A stretch of DNA of 64,000 nucleotides from Ligula intestinalis. Its lineage: Eukaryota > Platyhelminthes > Cestoda > Diphyllobothriidea > Diphyllobothriidae. Position 1 is the stretch's first letter. The number at the start of each line of letters is the position of its first letter. Positions 11,996 to 23,829 of the stretch are shown here, piece by piece. The stretch is taken from assembly GCA_036362985.1 (NCBI GenBank), contig JAYGXS010000003.1:66983075-67047074 (forward strand), written 5' to 3'. A program made the position numbers and the translations under genes. The notes under the pieces were generated by a model, which had not been told where the DNA came from, did not search any database, and saw only the letters and a program-made list of their open reading frames with translations.

Positions 11996-14560
11996 TTAAA
12001 AAACAGGGTATTAGCCGCTTATCTCTGCAAAACTTCCTTAATTCTATGAATGTTTGTTTATAAGCCGGAATTTGTACTATCCCTGGAAAACGGCTGCATA
12101 CATCAACCGTAAATCTACATTACTTTCCAGTCGCCTACATTTTTACGGTTTGACGGTTATATCCAAATACCTTGAACTCCTAATATTGTCATTTTTTGTG
12201 ACGAGTCCAAGTCTTGAAAAGGTTTGGTTGATAAATTTCTGGATTACTGAGGTTTTGGCAATTCTCCTTAAAATTCCTACTGGATTTTTAAAATTTTCTT
12301 TACTGAAGATGCAACATAAAATTGGCAATACATGATAATTTCCGTATTAAATTGAATTTATAGAGTTCAAATAGATGTTATGAGAGTGAGCCAAGTCCTT
12401 AATGATTTTACAGATTTATAGGTTAGGAATGAAGCTGCAAATGAAGGTTACTCGTAATTCTTTTGTTCAACGATAAGTAGATTATGTAAAAACGTTTGAG
12501 CCACAGATTCTATGTATTAATTAGAGTTCTTTACCATACTTTTTCAAAGAACCGATCAACAAATCAAATATTACTTGAAAAATTCTGTAAACGTACATAT
12601 TCGGCATAGCTGAGAGCCTTGCTTACACATTTTTCCTTTGCATGCAAAAGTAATTTATGGAACTTCGAAAATTCCACGTCCCTAAAGCTCTTAGTACCTA
12701 TTGTATAACATCAGATCATTGACAAATTTATTGGATAAATATAACCTCAGTATCTTTCATTCATTCAATGACTTATTTTAGGGGCGAGTCACGAAGATTG
12801 TTGGCTACCTGTGCATATTTATACACACAGGAACATAAATTCTCGGCAAAATATTGCGTTCTTTAGGTTTACTGGATATTGAAACATCGCCATTATTTAT
12901 GCACAGACGAATCAGTCTTTACCTTGGCTTTGAAGATATAAAAGGATGGCAGCTGGTAAGTCCTCTTTTCAAAAATGTGCTCCTTATAGCCTGCAGAAAA
13001 CCACTGTGTAAATTATGCCCATCTCGAAATAAGAAGGTTTGGCTTCCCTTACAATACTCAAACCCGAATTTCGTCTCCTGCACATCCTTTGCACATAGGA
13101 AACTGTGTCAGTCGCCCGAAAATAAACTCCAACCGCCCAAATGTCTAATGGAGTTCGTGGTAACAGGTTAAGTACTTGATTAAGGAGTGTTAGTGCGTGT
13201 TAAATTGGGCGCAAATTCAGGTAAGGAAAATAAACTTAAGCTACTTTTAATTGTTTAGTGAGCTAAATATGATCAAATCGATCAGCATAAACTCCCGTTG
13301 CTGAGGTAGCTGATGCTTATTGACTAAAATGAATAGTAGACAGTGCCTATTGGCATTAATTCGACTGTAGGCAGTCGAAATTTAATTTAGGGGGCTCAAA
13401 AGACAGCCCTACCGAAAAGTTTAGTGAAAATTAGTTAGGTTGGACCATATGGAAGCAGGAAAAATGCAATATCAGCATATCGTTCAGTCTTTTGTCATCA
13501 GTCCGCTGGTTTGCCTAATTTTTGATTTTAGAATATGAGAACTTGTTTTCCTTTCAGTCAGGCAAGTATGTATGAGTATTCGAATATTCTTTGGAAGCCC
13601 TTGGCAACATGCAATGCATTTTTTCGTGAATTTATGCAAGTTAGTATTGATGAACATGTAATGATTAATTAAAATAAACAACTTTTGACCCTTATTAAGC
13701 TGCTTTTACCATACTTTTATTAGGCCTGGCAATAACTATAAACAATTACGGTATTCAGAAGATGAATTGGCGAACATACGTTTGTTTTCGATAATTCTCA
13801 TCAGGCCTTTACATTTATAGGGTAATTAAGTAAATTGACTATGCGGGTATTGTCACCTTTTTACCAAAACCAATGTTTTCGTTCTGTAGGCATAAAAGCT
13901 GTAATCATATAAAATTAAATTTTGCAATGTTTGTTTAACTGAATTCGAAATTATATGTCAAAACCATGCATAAGTACTAAGCCCTCTAGTGCCAGGTGAA
14001 GATATGCTGACAAATGTCATATCGGCTCCTTTGTGTTACACGAGATCTACTTGTGCTCTCAATGGCTCCTTCATCGCCCAGAATACCAGACAGTTTACAT
14101 TTATAATCGTGATGAATTGACATTTTTAACCGAAATTACAAGTATAACTTGTCAGTCCTCCTACAGCGGCGAAATCGAAGGTCATTTTGTTTTCTAAAAA
14201 CAAAGGCGCGGCTGCAAGGGGTCCGGCTCATCAATGGGTGGCCTGTTTTGTAGATCACATTGGGTGTCTTACGTTTTTACCGCGTACTCCATGGCTTTTC
14301 CATGCTCTCTCTGTTGTCTTTCTTCACTTTTTGGCTTGTTGGATTGACTGTTGACCGCAAAATTAGTCCTACTGGTATTGCATTGTCGCAGTGCCCGAAT
14401 TAAAGTTTTCTGACAGGACAAAACTTGAAGGGCGTAGAAACTAATTCGTCATTAAGGGACCTGACTGAACGCCCTACTATTATTGTTCCTCCTTCGTTAT
14501 TGACGATGACTATCGCTACCGGGCTGTGGTATTGCCTGAGAGCTCAATCAAAAGTTTATA
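11900..14560. other. Anonymous AT-rich DNA
   Basis: No gene recognised. 11880-11990 partly repeats the phrases of 11570-11690 (TCTAATTGTGAGCTC, then GCCTCT.CTAGATCGG, then TTTTCCCGATC or ATTCCCGATCTCA, then ACGAGCC), so the SINE at 11671 lies between two similar flanks. A weak candidate exon at 12868-12955 is discussed as a finding. Confidence 0.5.
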
Positions 14561-14569
14561 TTCACATAT

Positions 14570-14832
14570 AGCAGCAACAAGAGCAGCAGCAGCAGCAGCA
14601 GAAAAAAGGTCACAATTATAGGGATACAAGGTAATCAATGACCAAATAAAGTGGGTATAGTTCAATCGATTATCACTGACGCCAGTCAGGTGATTGCATA
14701 GAGCTCCGTATGCCGGCGCCTAATTGATACATTGATGTATTTATCTAACTTTTCGTAGATTACTAACAACACAACCATCATCATCATCATCATCATCATC
14801 ATCGGTCACTACTATTACTACTACTGCCTCCA
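14570..14832 (+). repeat. Trinucleotide microsatellites (AGC)n, (CAT)9, (TAC)n
   Basis: An imperfect AGC run lies at about 14572-14602, nine CAT units at 14776-14802, and a short imperfect ACT run at 14808-14826. No coding frame of note crosses them. Confidence 0.9.
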
Positions 14833-14839
14833 CGAGAAG

Positions 14840-15200
14840 TCGGGTATTGTTTAAGAACTACCAGTCACTATCAGTGGTCTGCCTTACTTAGCTGCACATC
14901 AAATGTGTTCGAGAGCATCAGGATGAAGCCTTATACCTATGGAGTAGGTCACCATTTCGTGGTCTTAGGGGTATTTCCTAGAGCGGACTGTCTGTCTACT
15001 GTCGATGTCGTCTTTGATTAGGGTGGAAAGCTCTGTGACTTGGTGGCGGGAGTTCTTTCAGGACAAGACTCTAAGCAGTATGTACCGTTTGCCGATAATC
15101 TGAAGTGAGACCGAGCCCATGAAAGCCAAGGCATACTTACCGTCCTCAGTTATTGTACAGACCTCAATTGGCTATGCTGGTGTTTATGGACGTTTTGAAG
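14840..15200. other. Anonymous intergenic DNA
   Basis: No gene or repeat recognised between the microsatellites and the GC-rich repeat that follows. Confidence 0.5.
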
Positions 15201-15204
15201 CGAT

Positions 15205-15860
15205 GTGGTGACTCCCGCGAGATATAAAGCGAAAGTAGACTTGCGGAGAATCTACCCCACTCTTTCACCACTCCCCCACCGGGCCTCAGTTGTCAGGACA
15301 AACTTAAGGAGGCCGGAGATTGTACGAGGGTGCAAACAGCTGGCGAGACCAACACTCAACACACGTACCAACAGTACGTCTGGCTAGGTAGTGTCTGACT
15401 GCGAGCACCATAAAGGCCCCATTAAGAAACAGCCATTAAGCCAGACTCTCAGCCCGCGGTAAGTCAATACACACAACAAGACGCACTAAGCCGACAACGG
15501 TTTTTAGCGCACTGCGATAGTGTAGTGGTCGCTGCTGCCCGACACCCACCTAACTCTTGACGCCACAGACAAGGTCACTCAAATCAGGCCCTTGCGTGAA
15601 TGTACTTGTCAGCCTGCTACCGACCAGAAGCAAACTGGCGCACGAGACACAAACCACCCATGCCAGCGTCTACCTTCGTGTGCTCCAACTCAATCACCTT
15701 CAAGGCCGCGAGACAGAGAGAGGATTCGGCTATCGCCCCCGATTACTGACGCCTAATCTCACTCCGCATCTCGCCCCTGAGTGGAGCTGACGCCTCAACA
15801 CTGCCGCGCTCTCACGGCCCTCACGGCGAACGCAACGCCAGACCGAATCAACCTTTGTCC
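15205..15860 (-). repeat. GC-rich dispersed repeat E, copy 1
   Basis: The reverse complement of 15205-15510 aligns well to 32740-33030: shared phrases include GTGGGGTAGATT, AGTCTACTTTCG, GCCTTTATGGTGCTC, TGTTGGTACG and GTGCGTCTTG. The part from 15540 to 15860 also has a direct-repeat partner at 17690-18010. GC content is clearly above that of the surroundings. No protein motif found. It might be the untranslated 5' region of a LINE or a terminal segment of another retroelement; I cannot assign it. Confidence 0.7.
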
Positions 15861-15904
15861 TCACTTGCCAATACAAGCGAATATGCGTGTCCCAGGAGGC
15901 AATT

Positions 15905-15988
15905 GAGAAGAAGAAGAAGACTCGATTGCTGGGACAATACCTGTATTCACCTGGCGTTTCGACATCCGTCGTGGATTCATCATCAGAG
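15905..15988 (-). other. Conserved 3'-end module copy b with TTC-rich tail
   Basis: Minus strand: CTGATGA (15980-15986), 19 bases, GAAAC (15956-15960), then CAGGTATTGTCCCAGCAATC and an imperfect TTC run. The 19-base interval can pair as ATCC with GGAT. Read as protein it gives SDDES and DVET. The spacing is identical to the copies at 7.4, 22.3 and 39.6 kb. Upstream PLE coding sequence is not recognisable. Confidence 0.55.
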
Positions 15989-16279
15989 GCATAAGTATCA
16001 GGAACAGGTAATGTATGCACAGAAGTCTGCAGTATTTATAGGATACAGTCATTGCCGCAAACATACAGCGCCAATTAACGTTAATTGTCTTCTTGCACTT
16101 GGACTGTTTGTTGGACGGCACGTGGGCTCTGACCTGTGTAACTTTCATCACGGGTGGTGGGCTCGGGCGTGATGATTGCTCGGCCGTCTGGCTCTCCGGT
16201 GTTGGCTTACGATGAGGCCGTGGACTGCCACAGCAAGTCGCCACTTGGCGAACGGGCAGGCCACTGCCTCATCTTACGC

Positions 16280-16445
16280 CAGTACCGGAGATAGAGAGAG
16301 CAAAACAGAAAGAGAGAGGTCAAGGAAAGAAAAAGAGACAGAAAAAAACAAGAATGAGACGGAAAAACAAGAACAGCGAAAGGAAGAAGAGAAATAGAGG
16401 GGGAGAAAGAGCAAAAAACGAACAGGAGACGAGAGAGAAACAGTG
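16280..16445 (+). repeat. Polypurine tract of about 150 bases
   Basis: The plus strand is almost all A and G (GAGAGAGCAAAACAGAAAG, then GAAAAAGAGACAGAAAAAA, then GAAGAAGAGAAATAGAGG). Its position relative to repeat E mirrors the pyrimidine-rich tract at 32395-32507 beside the other copy, so it belongs to the same element. The overlapping open frame (Lys/Glu-rich) is a composition artefact. Confidence 0.75.
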
Positions 16446-16589
16446 AGACAGCATCACATACAATTAATTAACGCACAGGGGTTGCCGTACTTCTAGAATG
16501 CAGTCGCTATGCTGCCGCATACCTGCGACAATTAGAGGTTTCGGCCTGCATCAAGGATGATTGTCCTTAAATGCACTAATTTCTGCATA

Positions 16590-17560
16590 ACAAGCATGTA
16601 GGTCGTCTCTTGATGAAATTCCATCAGGCCTTTTGGATGCTGGCGTGATGATTGGTCGATCACCAGACACACCAGGCTTCTTGTCCGCTATTGTGTTAGC
16701 CAGCGTGCTCTCCAAATCACTGACTGATATCGACTATGCCAATGATGTCTCTTAACTAGTGTTAAGCTTTGGCGATCACGAGTGAGCGAGGTCGCGAAAT
16801 CGGTCGGTTTGTCCATAAACACTGGAAACGCCAAAGTGTTCCCATGCTGCATCACCGCTCAAGAGAAGGCACTTCTCGAGATTAATGCCTGCCAACTTGA
16901 AGAAGTAGACACTTTCAAAAAGCTCGGAGCGAGCTTGCTGCCGAATGGACAGAGTAAGGATGACACTGTCTCCCGGAATGACGCAGCTGGACAAGTTTTC
17001 TCCAGACTTTGAAAGTGCCTATGGACTCGACGCGATAGTTCTATGACAACAAAGCTCCGCGTTTGCCATGCATCTGTGTGGTCTGTTCTTCTAAACAACT
17101 GTGAATTCTAGGTTTTACACATGGACGACGAACGGAAGCTGGAGTATTTGACGTCTACTGCTTGAGTATCTTCTTTCGTGTGAAGTACACCGACTTCGTC
17201 TCAACCGAAACTGTTTGAACTCGCTGCGACAACATCGCGAAGATATCCCAGGCCATTAAGGAAAAAGGGCTGATGTAGTTTAGGTACGTTCTACGTAGTC
17301 AACCTCACGAGCTCAGTGCAATTGTCTTTGACCCGAAGCCGTTACCTAGTTTGAAACGTCGATGTGGGGATCAACTCATAACTTTTTTCCAATCAGTTCG
17401 CAAGGAAGAGGCGCTTGGGCCTTGAATGTTCGGTCTCCGGTGCTGGCGAAGAGAATGGATCTGACTGTCCAGATCTGCTGTCACGGATCTTCGGGCGTGG
17501 AGAAGTACATTTCGAGGCATCATAATGATCGCAGCCGCAGCAAGTACAAGTAAAATCAAG
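16590..17560 (+). pseudogene. LINE (non-LTR) reverse transcriptase, C-terminal half, decayed
   Basis: A fragment of a non-LTR retrotransposon RT, the enzyme that copies element RNA at a nicked target. 16715-16750 encodes DIDYANDVS, the RT catalytic box normally containing YADD, with the first Asp changed to Asn. After a frameshift, 16782-17012 encodes EVAKSVGLSINTG, then QLEEVDTFKKLGASLLPNGQ, then SKDD, the thumb region of flatworm-type LINE RTs. Further frame changes lead to HELSAIVFDPKPL and the C-terminal SVSGAGEENGSDCP. The 3' end has an AGCAAGTACAAGT run, as in the copy at 39.95 kb. At least three frameshifts and several stops. No 5' endonuclease domain was found. The clade (RTE-like or another) is uncertain. 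Confidence 0.85.
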
Positions 17561-17599
17561 TCTACAAATCACTAGTTACTTTTGCCAAGCCGAGAACGG

Positions 17600-17612
17600 G
17601 GGGGGGGGTCAT
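17600..17612 (+). repeat. Poly-G run
   Basis: About ten consecutive G lie immediately 5' of the second copy of the repeat E segment. Such runs are prone to length error in assemblies. Confidence 0.8.
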
Positions 17613-17689
17613 TGAACCTGTTTCTTTACTGCGAGCTCGTAACCCATGACTCAAGCAAATTGCGGCTTGTAGAAGTCACTTCTGCCCGA

Positions 17690-18010
17690 CACCCACCTGA
17701 CTCTTGACGCTATAGACAATGTCACTCAGCGCATGGGACCTTGCGCGAATGTACTTTTCAGCCTGCATCCGACCAGACGCAGACTGGCGCACGAGACACG
17801 GACTGCCTACGCCAGTGTCTACCATCGTGCGTTCCAACCAATCACCATCAAGGCCGTGAGACGAAGAGAGGACTCGGCTGCCACCCCCGATTACTGGCCC
17901 CAGAACTCACTCGGCACTCCGCCCCTGAGCGGTGTATACGCGTCAACGCTGCCGCGCTCTCACGGCCCTCACGGCTAACGCAACGCCAGACCGAATCAAC
18001 CTTCGTCCTA
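17690..18010 (+). repeat. GC-rich repeat, direct partner of 15540-15860
   Basis: From GCCCGACACCCACCTGACTC to GCCAGACCGAATCAACCTTC the order and sequence match 15537-15860 (about 85 percent by eye), same orientation, about 2.15 kb apart. The LINE RT remnant lies between them. I do not see LTR-type TG/CA ends. Confidence 0.8.
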
Positions 18011-18029
18011 ACTATTCTTGTATCCTTCT

Positions 18030-20800
18030 GCAGAATAAACTATTCCGAACAATCTACTTTTCCCAAGACTTATCTCACCTCCTAAGGAATCGGGCCTGGA
18101 ATTTTGCAGCCGTTAGGGCTAAACCTCCTTAGCCTTGACGCCTTTTCGATAGGCTTACGCACCTGCCACGTCTCGAAGCATGCCGACATCACCGAGTGGC
18201 CAAGTCTCGTCGAGTGCAATGCCATCTGAGAGTCGACGCCATTTTTTGCCTGTGGTGCTACTGCGTGTAAGATCATTAAGCTCATCAGAAATCGTTATTG
18301 AAAGCTACGTGTAAACAGAGACCAAAACGGCCTAGTGACCTAGTTCATCGTAATTAGTTTTGCTGTTACAGCTGAAACCATAGTGTAAACAAGGGAAAGT
18401 CAAATATATGAGCACCTTTCAGGTCAAAATCTTATTCCAAATATTCCCGCAATTAAAAGAAATTCTGGTCCAGACAGTCCCAAAGGCACCCTGGCCTCAT
18501 GTTTATTATGTGTTTACTAAACGAGCGGAGGATTCGAAAGTAGAAAAAATGAACACATTGGCCATAGAACGGATGATATCCTCAAACTAAACAGGAAAAA
18601 CATAAGAATACTGAGTATAATGGGATATGACCTACTGCTATTTCGAATGCTTACCACTCTGTAGATCAGAAATGGGGGAAGTTTTACAAAACTATCTAAT
18701 TGGTCAAGATGGTTTTTCAAATTTGCCCCGGGACATCAAGTGGCTTGCGGAGTACGTCGGTGAATGGCCCTTTCCTCTGCATTGTGCCACTGGCAGATTT
18801 TACCTTCCACTTGTGTATATTTTCAGCTGTCTGTTGGCTTAAATTCAAAGGTTAGGTTATAATCCCAACGTCCTTATCTATAAAGGTGATATTTAAGCAG
18901 ACAACAGCACCTCTCTGCCCAAGCCAATTTATCAAACAGCTTATGTGTAATTTTTTAGTTTATTACTACACCGATAGTAAGATAGGAAATGCAACTATTA
19001 CCGATTCAAATAGATTGGATAATTGTAAAGCCTATTTCACTCATATGCAACCGTTCATGCTGCGAGAAAGATAGAGTTTAAACGCTGTCCCAATCTAAGG
19101 ATATATCAAACGATTTAAGTTTACCAACTCCAATTAGGTCTTATTTCTTCAACGCAAGAATTGATATCGTTAAATTTGCCTTTTTTAAACATTGCTCGGC
19201 TAGAATTGTAAAATAGGTTTATCTTAAAATAGACATAATGTAAGACGTAAATATTTGCATGAAATCTAGATAACTTTTACATATTTATAAGCAGCAACTT
19301 TTCTCCTAAAAATATAACATATTTCATTAACCAAAAGACGGTAGAAAACCAAGCTAACTTTACGCGAGCGAATGCATGCATCCCAGGTTTGGGGTATGGT
19401 TTAAAGGAAAATGTTTTTTTTGAAAACTGTTAGCTGAAGGTTAATCTAGAATAATCCTCATGTGATTGTTGATTCAAGCTGTGGGAATAAAACCACAGTC
19501 GTTTTTACATAACAATGCAGAGTTTCGTCATAGCGTCCAGCACTCTTTGATACGACCCCCTCCATCGCGACTGCTCCTGTAAGATCCCTGTGAACGCGAC
19601 TCCTAGAAAGTTATTGGCTGGACGCAACCGCGTGTACATTTATCGTGGCCTTTCTGTTCTAGCTCATTGGTCGTAGCCAGCTTTAAACACAGCTGCGAAC
19701 ATGATGTGGTTAACCAAAATACAAATTTTCCAACCTGCCTTCGAGTAACTTTCGTGTGTGTCGTAGTCGCAGAAGGCTAGGCTCGGTTAACTTGTTCGCC
19801 TGTTCAAACGTCATAATTTTAAGTAAAAACAGTTACAAGGCTATGAAAGCCAGACAGAACTTAACAACGCAGTATACAGATGTCATGCGTAAAGCACACG
19901 TGGATAACGTGTCGCAGTGACTTACACACAAAAAGAACTCCAAAGTTGACGTGCCTTAAAAACTGATAGATAAAGTCCAGAATAGGAAAAAACGGGAGTT
20001 TACTGTGTCATTTAAGGTCAATAACCGCTTTAAACAACTTAAGAGAGGTTATATATTTTACATTACATCAATTCTTTACCAAGAAACATAGCCGACACTG
20101 CCATAAAACCCTGCCATAGTTTACTTGTATTGATTCCTGTACCAGCTGGTGAAACGTCAGTAACAGCAGTCTAACTCGGTGCAACATCTGACATATTAAA
20201 ACACCGATAAAATTATTAATATTCGACAGTTTTGTTTCAAATTTTGTGTTCTTTCATAAACAATCGCTTTTCAACTTTGAAAATAATCGATCACGTAGCC
20301 ATATAATTGCCAAGAAACGCTGGTTTCAATATTGCCCACTGAACTTCTGTTCCCGAACGAGTTTTTTGTGTAAAGACGACAGGAGTTCAATGATGTTGTT
20401 TTCTAGGATTCCATTTTCACCTATTTTTAACTGTCTTCCTTGTACAAAAGCAAGTACCTAATGTTCGCTTTTTCCTTCCTAACCCCTTGCATTGCTTAAT
20501 CGTTCGTGCTCATAATTTCAGTTTTTGGCTTGGAGGTTCCCGTTGGCTCATTGCTTTGCAAAGCCTACAGGTGCTTCAGGAAAGGTCAGTCTTGTTTTCG
20601 CTTACCAGACTTTTGCACTTTAACAGAATCACGTGAATGATCACGTTAAAAGCGTCTATAAACCGTGAGCAGGAGAATTCCTTATCTCTTTTCAGAAATA
20701 TCAGTATGTTCATAACCCTGAAAAAAACACGAACCCCGTAAAAGTAGTGCTTAAAGGTCACACATATAGGTACTACTGCACTGTAGACGAACAATTTTTT
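18030..20800. other. Anonymous AT-rich DNA
   Basis: No gene, RNA or repeat recognised over 2.7 kb. Open frames are 60-72 codons and unremarkable. Confidence 0.5.
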
Positions 20801-20807
20801 AATCTCC

Positions 20808-21855
20808 TGAGAAATTAATTTCGGTTCACGTTATATATCAGTATATTTAAGGTCTATAGGCGTGCTCCGAAATTGTAAGTGTATATTGTGTTTAAAACCC
20901 GTCAACCACTGCGAAATATCCAATTCCTGCCAACAGACAGACTTAAGTAGTATAAAATGACGTTTTAACTTACCATACTAACAGCCTTGATACTAGCTAA
21001 AAGGCCCAGACACGCGTTTCGTCGGTATTCCACCGCTGCTTGACACAGCTGCGGTGGGTCCGGCTCATCAGTGGATCCCCAGCTTTCTATGTCTGCTTTC
21101 TAGTTGATATACCGGTTCTAAAAGTTCAACTTTGTAATCTCCTGAGAAATGAATTTCTTTTTGCGGTATTTATCAGTATATTCATGGTCTTTAAGCATAG
21201 ACCGAGATTGTAAGTTGTGTTTGGGTTGAAACCCGTTAACCACTGCGTAATATCCACATTATGCCGATACACAGACAATTTTTTTTCCCAATGTGCTTAT
21301 TGGGATTGCAGATTTGCTTAAAGAAAAACTTAAGTTCGATTAAAAACTAGGTGCTTTGTAGGGAGGGAGGTGCTGGAACTGCAAATTGTGAGAAGGGGCA
21401 ATTGAGGTGAAACCGCGAATAGATAGTATGGCTGGCGAAACCTGGAAGTTAGCAGGAAATTTATTCATTCACACCAAAGCAATTGAAATCCACTCAGTTT
21501 AATATCTGGTGGCTGTTATGCTTCGGAAGTCAAAGCCCCTGTGCAAAATAATATATGACCATTGCTCTGAAATTTTCGGATCTAGCAGATACTGGGCACC
21601 AAAGACATGTTACAAAGCCTCTTTTTATCCTGGGTAATGGATGCCAAAAAACGGACTACGACTAAACAGGGAGTGTACATCTGTAACAGTTAAAGCCTGT
21701 CCCATTTAATTTCCGAGGCAGTAAGTGTGTGAACCCGAGGCAGACCTTTTAAAGTTTCTGTCCGAAATTTGATATGTATATTTGACCTGAAAACTATCAG
21801 CTATTGCGTGATATAACTGCGTTATATTCGCAAGCGGCCAGCAGAAAGTCAGCAG
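20808..21855 (+). repeat. Three copies of a roughly 130-base direct repeat
   Basis: 20808-20945, 21136-21275 and a weaker copy at 21720-21850 share AATCTCCTGAGAAAT, a TATCAGTATATT phrase, GGTCT, a CCGAAATT or CCGAGATT phrase, GTGTTT, AAAACCCGTCAACCACTGCG or AAACCCGTTAACCACTGCG, ATATCCA, and an ACAGACA end. Period between the first two is about 325 bases. Non-coding. Probably local tandem duplication of an unknown repeat. Confidence 0.7.
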
Positions 21856-21859
21856 TGTA

Positions 21860-22325
21860 TAATATGCAATTATTAACTATACTGCCCGCTTAGTAACTAT
21901 CCAGTTATCTGTAAATAATCACATAGTGAAAACCGTTGTCATTTGCCTTGAAACTCCCGTCCTCTGATATCAAATGTCGTTGTAGGTTAACGGGGGTTTA
22001 ATTCGTTGAACCACCAAAACCGTGAATGTTTTGACACAGTAGACAACTCGAAGGACGGTGGGCCACGACCATTTACCAACCGGGTTCCTTTCTTCCTTTC
22101 ATCCCTCCCACCATGCGAACACAGACTCTTTGCAAACTTTCTGCTTCTCCAGCCCGCCTTAATCATTTACCTTTCCAATACAGACTTCCTCGGCTGCCCT
22201 CTTGACGTAGTAGTATTATTCGGAAAATTATCCCCGTGTATGTTTATTATATGCTCAAAGATATCTCACGAATTGAGGCAGGTTTTCGCAGATAGAAAAG
22301 GAGAGGTCATTTTGATAATCGGAAT
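21860..22325. other. Anonymous DNA
   Basis: No feature recognised. The 112-codon plus-strand frame at 22006-22344 has no known motif, and its 3' end overlaps the minus-strand PLE terminus, so it is probably not real. Confidence 0.45.
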
Positions 22326-22329
22326 CATA

Positions 22330-22640
22330 AGGTTACTCGTCTGAGCTTTCGGGCTCTTTCTGGAGTCCATCGTCAGCGATAAAAGGTATCAAGTAAAAGG
22401 CTAGCAGCAGTTATAGGAGGCAGGCGCCAACCGACCCTTAAGGCAACCACCAGTGCCATCAGTCCGGAGAAGCCTGCGCAGTGCGATGTGCCGGCACCAG
22501 ATCGATAAATCGATTGACTAAGCTCTCATCCGAGGCCCAGGCTTCAATCAATTCACGCCCTGTCTTGTTGCCAGAGGGCGCGATTATTCTCGCAGCTGCG
22601 AAGATAAACTCGTGACCTGTCTCGTAATTATAAAATCAAT
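22330..22640 (-). pseudogene. Penelope-like element, endonuclease C-terminus and 3' end
   Basis: Reading the minus strand from about 22640, one frame gives ETGHEFIFAAARIIAPSGN, then KTGRELIEAWASDESLVN, then RFIDLVPAHR. This is the region after the GIY-YIG core in Penelope-like retroelements, whose endonuclease nicks the target for RT priming. The same run (IEAWAS, VNRFIDLAPA) occurs at 36.36 kb. Two or three in-frame stops follow, and then the 3' module CTGACGA (22370-22376), 19 bases, GAAAG (22346-22350), encoding ADDG...EPESSDE and a stop. The GIY-YIG core and the RT are missing, so this is a 5'-truncated copy. Confidence 0.8.
22345..22377 (-). other. Conserved 3'-end module copy c
   Basis: CTGACGA, 19 bases, GAAAG. 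The interval can fold as GGaCUC with GAGCC (one bulged A). It sits at the end of a PLE C-terminal coding remnant, in the same reading frame, and is followed directly by a stop codon. Confidence 0.6.
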
Positions 22641-22659
22641 TTATCATTTATTTGCAAGG

Positions 22660-23740
22660 GCCGTAACTGGGCTTCGAGCAGATGGCTATAACCAGCATCA
22701 TACCCCAGGTGGCCTTGCACTAAATGCCCGGGGGTCAATTCTTTTTTAAACTTTTAACCTTGGAATTAGCCATCTTCTAGCACTGACCCTTCTAATCCTC
22801 ACAGTAACGCTAAATCCGATCATTATCACATATCATTTTGCGCAAGAACATATGAAATATACTAAGTGGTCTAACTGATGAGATCCGTGGAATTTTAGAA
22901 GAAAGTCCTCGGTACACAAAAAAAGCCCAAGCTACGTTCCCTAGATTCTTAGTTTATAAAAGTCAATATCTTAATAAAAAGGACATTGTATTTAATCAAT
23001 TACTAGCATGTAGTAAAATAAAAGTGTTTTTTTATAAAAACAGAAAATTCCGAAAAGTGAAAAATCGGAGCTTCTAAGAAAACTTAAGTTTTACATGATA
23101 AGGTAGTTTTTCCATGCAAAAAGCGAATCAATAAAACATCAAAAATAGCACTAGGTTTAAAAAATAGTGCGTTTGGGATATTTTTAGATACGTGTGTTTC
23201 GTTATTGCGCGCTGCCAAAGCCAAATGAGAATCACGTAAATCTCCGGTGAAGCCTGGCCGAAAGGCCCACAGTCAACTCTTCAAAACAGGTCTACACTTT
23301 CAGAGAACTTTTATTGCGCGAATCGGTCTCTCTGGGCATCTTTGGAGCACATACACAAACCATCTGCTAACGCCAACAGTCTCTAAACTATCGCACGAAT
23401 CATATGGACACTCTCCTATGACCAAACAAAGCCGGCATCTCACACATAATTGAGAAATTCGTTCTTCGGTCCCACTGCATGGATGATAGGATCTAGTCAC
23501 CCGCAGGGTCAGTCTATGAAAGCTGTCGACCATGCCGCTCCTCCTGTCATGTTGGTGTGTTCAAATACTAACCGTGGTTTTCGTTTTTCATCAGGCTGGA
23601 GCAGGTTCATATGCTTAGGAGCGTATTCTCTGGTGCCAGCCGCCTGTAACCGAACGCCTTTTGGTTTTCCGGACTCTGCTCCGCATCGGGCACAGACGGG
23701 TCATAGAACAGAGATTGCGTTGAATGCAACGCAAGTCTAC
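22660..23740. other. Anonymous DNA
   Basis: No gene recognised. 22900-23170 is strongly AT-rich; 23230-23720 is more GC-rich with overlapping open frames (68-97 codons) on both strands and no motif I know. Confidence 0.5.
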
Positions 23741-23754
23741 TAGCATTTATACTC

Positions 23755-23797
<43 letters not shown>

Positions 23798-23815
23798 CAC
23801 TTCTACTACTACTAT
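23755..23815 (+). repeat. (CTA)14 microsatellite
   Basis: Fourteen CTA units at 23755-23796, then an imperfect tail to about 23815. The open frame crossing it codes poly-Thr and is a composition artefact. Confidence 0.9.
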
Positions 23816-23829
23816 CAATATCAATGCTA

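Noticed and set aside
14776..14802. Trinucleotide runs here and elsewhere as CRISPR-like arrays
   Set aside because: There is no spacer/repeat alternation; these are simple microsatellites in a eukaryotic context.
16176..16397. Lys/Glu-rich frame, and the mirrored Ser/Phe-rich frames at 32336-32696
   Set aside because: Low-complexity translations of the polypurine and polypyrimidine tracts of repeat E.
15540..18010. LTR retrotransposon with LTRs at 15540-15860 and 17690-18010
   Set aside because: The RT between them is non-LTR in type, there is no gag, protease, RNase H or integrase sequence, and TG...CA ends or a primer-binding site are not visible.
18180..18300. ACCGAGTGGCCAAGT as the D-arm of a tRNA-Ser or tRNA-Leu
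   Set aside because: No box B and no anticodon arm at the expected distance.
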